DNA of 64,000 nucleotides from SHZI01 sp041396045 (GTDB lineage Bacteria; Pseudomonadota; Gammaproteobacteria; Steroidobacterales; GCA-2729495), in the NCBI GenBank assembly GCA_041396045.1, contig JAWKZI010000002.1, positions 124,001 to 188,000 on the forward strand, written 5' to 3'. Shown here piece by piece: positions 61,495-64,000 of this stretch. Within the stretch, counting starts at the first letter, position 1. Every line of letters starts with the position of its first letter. The position numbers and the translations under genes were made by a program. Below the pieces are notes generated by a model. That model saw nothing but the letters and a program-made list of their open reading frames with translations. It did no database searches and had not been told where the DNA came from.

Positions 61495-63183
61495 CGACCA
61501 TGGAACAGAATTTTGTGCAGCCGGCGCCGCGCCCTCGTCACGGTATCCGCGATGACTGGTTGTTACGAAGCTATGTTCGGTGCCGATTGCCGCAAGCGGT
61601 GCGCGAGGCAATTGCACCGGGGCTGGACGAACTGGGCAGTCTTGCGGCAGGCACCTTGTGGGACATGCAGTGCAAGGATCGGCTGAACCTGCCGGTACTC
61701 ACACCGTTCGATCCCTGGGGCACGCGGATTGATGACCTTGAACTGACCCCGTTGTGGCGTGAGGCTGAAGCACTGGCAGTCCGATTGGGCCTGACCGCCT
61801 TGCCCCGGGAGCGACCGCATGGGTCGTGGTCGCGCATTCATCAGTTCTTGCTGGTGCACCTGTTTCATCCGGTGACCGATGTCTACAGTTGCCCGCTCGC
61901 GATGACCGACGGCGCTGCCCGGACCCTGCTGGCGTCTGGCAACCAGGCCTTGATTGACCACGCCGTGCCCCACCTGACCAGCCGCGACCCCGCAACATTC
62001 TGGACCAGTGGCCAGTGGATGACCGAAGCCACTGGTGGTTCCGATGTGGGCTTGTCACGAACGCGCGCCGAACAGCGTGACGGCATCTGGCGTCTCTACG
62101 GCAAGAAATGGTTCACGTCAGCCGCATCGTCCGCCATGGCGTTGACTCTGGCGCGACCTGACGGCAACGGGCCCGGCGGTCGAGGTCTCGCGCTGTTCTA
62201 TGTTGAGACCCGCGATGCCAAAGCAGAGCTTGAACGGCATTCGTATCGAACGCCTTAAAGACAAGATGGGTAACACGCAAAGTGCCTACAGCCGAGCTCA
62301 CCCTGGACGGTACTGCAGTGCAACTGTATGAAGACACTGGCGGCACGCGTGCCATGGAGCCCATGCCGTGATTACCCGCACGTGGAACAGTGTGTGCAGC
62401 GTCATTCCCGTTTCGCAGCTGGGATTGGCCGAAGACTTCGCAGCGACGTGGCCTTCCGGGCACCGCTGTCTGAGCAGCCCCCGGCACTGGAAACACTGGA
62501 TGACGTGGATGCTGAATCCGCCGCTGCCTTCCTGCTGGACCTTTGAGTTGGTGGCGCCGCTGGGTCGTGACGAAGGGCAGGAGTTGTCCGCCAGCGAGGT
62601 GGCACTCCTTGGCCTGCTGACGCCGCTGGTCAAGGCAACCACCGGCAAGCAGGCAGCGGCGGGCCTCAGCGAATTGATCGAGGCCTTTGGCGGTGCGGGT
62701 TACATTGAGGACACCGGCATTCCCGTACCGCTTCGCGACGGCCAGGTGCTGCCCATATGGGAGGGCACCACCAACGTGCCGTCGCTGGATCTGCTGCGCC
62801 GTCCGGCGCTGATCGGGGGCATCACAGCCCTCAGGGAGCGCTGCCTCAGGGCTGGCCAGAGCGCGGGTGAGTCTGGGCGCGAGCCTGTACCTGAAACCGC
62901 AGTGAAAGTTGCGAGCAGTGTCGCCGCCAGCGTTGCGGCTATCGATGCGGCCATCGGCTGGCTGTCGGCAGTAACCGATTCGGCGGAGCAACAACGGGGC
63001 GCGCGGCGCTTCATGCTGACCCTCGGGCGGGCGCTCGCGCTGGCTCTGCTGGCGGAACATGCAGCGATCCTGGCAACGGCTGATCAGCCTGGCAGCGATG
63101 ATGCGAATCGGGCACTGTCCATCTGCGATCGTTTTCAGCGCCTTGGCATCAATTGCCTGGGCCTCGATCGGCACCAGCAGTGA
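61491..63183 (+). pseudogene. AidB-like acyl-CoA dehydrogenase, several frameshifts
   Basis: The first 250 codons are intact and carry FWTSGQWMTEATGGSDVGLS and YGKKWFTSAASSAMALTLAR, acyl-CoA dehydrogenase motifs of the AidB type. From about 62230 the frame changes several times over 320 bases. Colinear pieces are NGIRIERLKDKMG, TRKVPTAELTLDGTAV, ITRTWNSVCS, and SDVAFRAPLSEQPPALETLD. From about 62545 the frame is again open: KATTGKQAAAGLSELIEAFG and VLPIWEGTTNVPSLDLLRR. At least five shifts are needed. The restored length of about 560 residues matches AidB. It probably belongs to a degradation pathway with the Rieske enzyme and SDR. Confidence 0.75.
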
Positions 63184-63998
63184 CCAACCGTTCAGCAGAT
63201 CGCGAATCGTCAAACGTCGTGGTGATTACCGGTGCGTCCATGGGGATTGGAGCGGAGCTGGCTGTGCAACTGGCGGCGCCCGGCATCACGCTGGTCCTGG
63301 CAGCGCGCCAGCACGATCAACTTCAGATGGTTGCAGAACGCTGTCGTCAGCGTGGTGCAACGATAGAAGTCATCCCCACGGACGTCGCCGTGGAAACGGA
63401 CTGTCAGCATCTGATTTCACAGACTATCGCGCGCTGTGGTCGCATTGACATGCTGGTGAACAATGCCGGCGCCACCATGTGGGCCCGATTTGAAGACATC
63501 ACTGACTTGTCCATGCTCGCACGGATCATGCAGGTGAACTACATGGGCGCCGTGTACTGCACCGCCTATGCATTGCCACACCTGAAGGCCTCGCGGGGGC
63601 GAATCGTGGGCATTGGCAGTCTGACGTCTCTCACCGGCGTGCCAACGCGTTCCGGCTATGCCGCTTCCAAGCATGCGATGCGTGGCTTCTTCGACAGTCT
63701 GCGCATCGAACTTGCAGGCACGGGCGTGACCGTGACAATGATCTATCCCGGTTTTGTTGCCACTGGCATACGGGAAAATGCCACGGGGCCCGACGGCCAG
63801 CCGGTGCCCGTTGATCCGATCGATCCTGCCAATGCGATGAGCGTTGAAGAATGTGTGCAACAGATCGTGGTGGCGATACGTCGGCGGGCCAGGGAGTTGG
63901 TGATGACGCCCAGAGGCCGAATGGCTCAATGGCTGAAACTGCTGTCGCCGACCCTGGTTGATCGCATTGCCAGACGCGCAATCGAGCGGAGCCGGTAG
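63180..63998 (+). CDS. Short-chain dehydrogenase/reductase
   Basis: A protein of 272 residues. The cofactor motif is TGASMGIGAEL, then NNAGATMWARFED, the catalytic Ser in GIGSLTSLTG, and SGYAASKHAMRGFFDSLRI. The GTG at 63180 overlaps the preceding stop (GTGA). The stop at 63996-63998 is just inside the window. It is the third gene of a coupled Rieske-acyl-CoA dehydrogenase-SDR run. Confidence 0.93.
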   Translation: MTNRSADRESSNVVVITGASMGIGAELAVQLAAPGITLVLAARQHDQLQMVAERCRQRGATIEVIPTDVAVETDCQHLISQTIARCGRIDMLVNNAGATMWARFEDITDLSMLARIMQVNYMGAVYCTAYALPHLKASRGRIVGIGSLTSLTGVPTRSGYAASKHAMRGFFDSLRIELAGTGVTVTMIYPGFVATGIRENATGPDGQPVPVDPIDPANAMSVEECVQQIVVAIRRRARELVMTPRGRMAQWLKLLSPTLVDRIARRAIERSR

Positions 63999-64000
63999 TC

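Noticed and set aside
1..64000. CRISPR arrays, insertion sequences, rRNA genes, prophage genes
   Set aside because: No regularly spaced repeats, transposase, rRNA or phage structural genes were seen.

Overview
The window looks like chromosomal DNA of a high-GC gammaproteobacterium of the Xanthomonadales/Steroidobacterales/Nevskiales type. This placement is inferred from gene content and order. The sequence shows ispB divergent from rplU-rpmA-obgE, then rpsT, murJ-ribF-ileS-lspA, and next to lspA the minor pilin operon fimT-pilV-pilW-pilX-pilY1-pilE, an arrangement close to that in Pseudomonas. The 5' end holds the tail of a cytochrome cd1 nitrite reductase (nirS), so the organism probably denitrifies.

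Layout. 1-1952: nirS 3' end and a porin. 1958-2034: tRNA-Pro. 2074-12531: housekeeping block (ispB, S1/P1-type nuclease, rplU, rpmA, obgE, rpsT, murJ, ribF, ileS, lspA). 12509-19996: minor pilin operon on the minus strand, with two FimT/GspH proteins and a small extra secreted protein between PilX and PilY1. 20033-25287: Irr-like Fur regulator, tRNA-Thr, two secreted proteins, an MltF-like lytic transglycosylase, an outer-membrane barrel and a thioesterase. 25284-30404: creB-creC two-component system followed by a VIT/VWA protein with a PEP-CTERM-like tail and an exosortase. 30473-35748: DUF1501/DUF1800 pair, a VTT membrane protein and a Big_2 lipoprotein. 35991-39722: translationally coupled operon of a GNAT-BKACE fusion, a cyanophycin-synthetase-like ATP-grasp ligase and a phosphatase-like protein. 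39800-43024: small barrel, HAD phosphatase, AcvB/VirJ. 43057-46412: FAD-linked oxidase and YCII protein flanked by two paralogous membrane proteins. 46451-51702: conserved hypothetical, VOC protein, RimI-like GNAT, YgiQ and TerC. 52034-63998: lipoprotein methyltransferase, YfcG-type GST, UbiX, UbiD, apiosidase-like hydrolase, MFS exporter, and a Rieske oxygenase-acyl-CoA dehydrogenase-SDR run that suggests catabolism of aromatic or other carboxylated compounds.

The most interesting modules are two. In 25284-30404 a CreBC-like system sits directly upstream of one exosortase substrate and one exosortase, with tandem 11-bp direct repeats in front of the substrate gene. In 35991-39722 three genes joined by ATGA overlaps combine a fused acyltransferase/beta-keto-acid cleavage enzyme with an amino-acid ligase-like enzyme.

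Caution: at least nine genes, including the normally essential ispB and murJ, are interrupted by frameshifts that nearly always look like single missing bases. They cluster (about 2.8-3.1 kb, 3.6-3.9 kb, 7.4-7.8 kb, 62.2-62.6 kb), while long genes such as ileS and pilY1 are intact. I read most of them as base-calling or assembly errors, and I give full spans for these genes.
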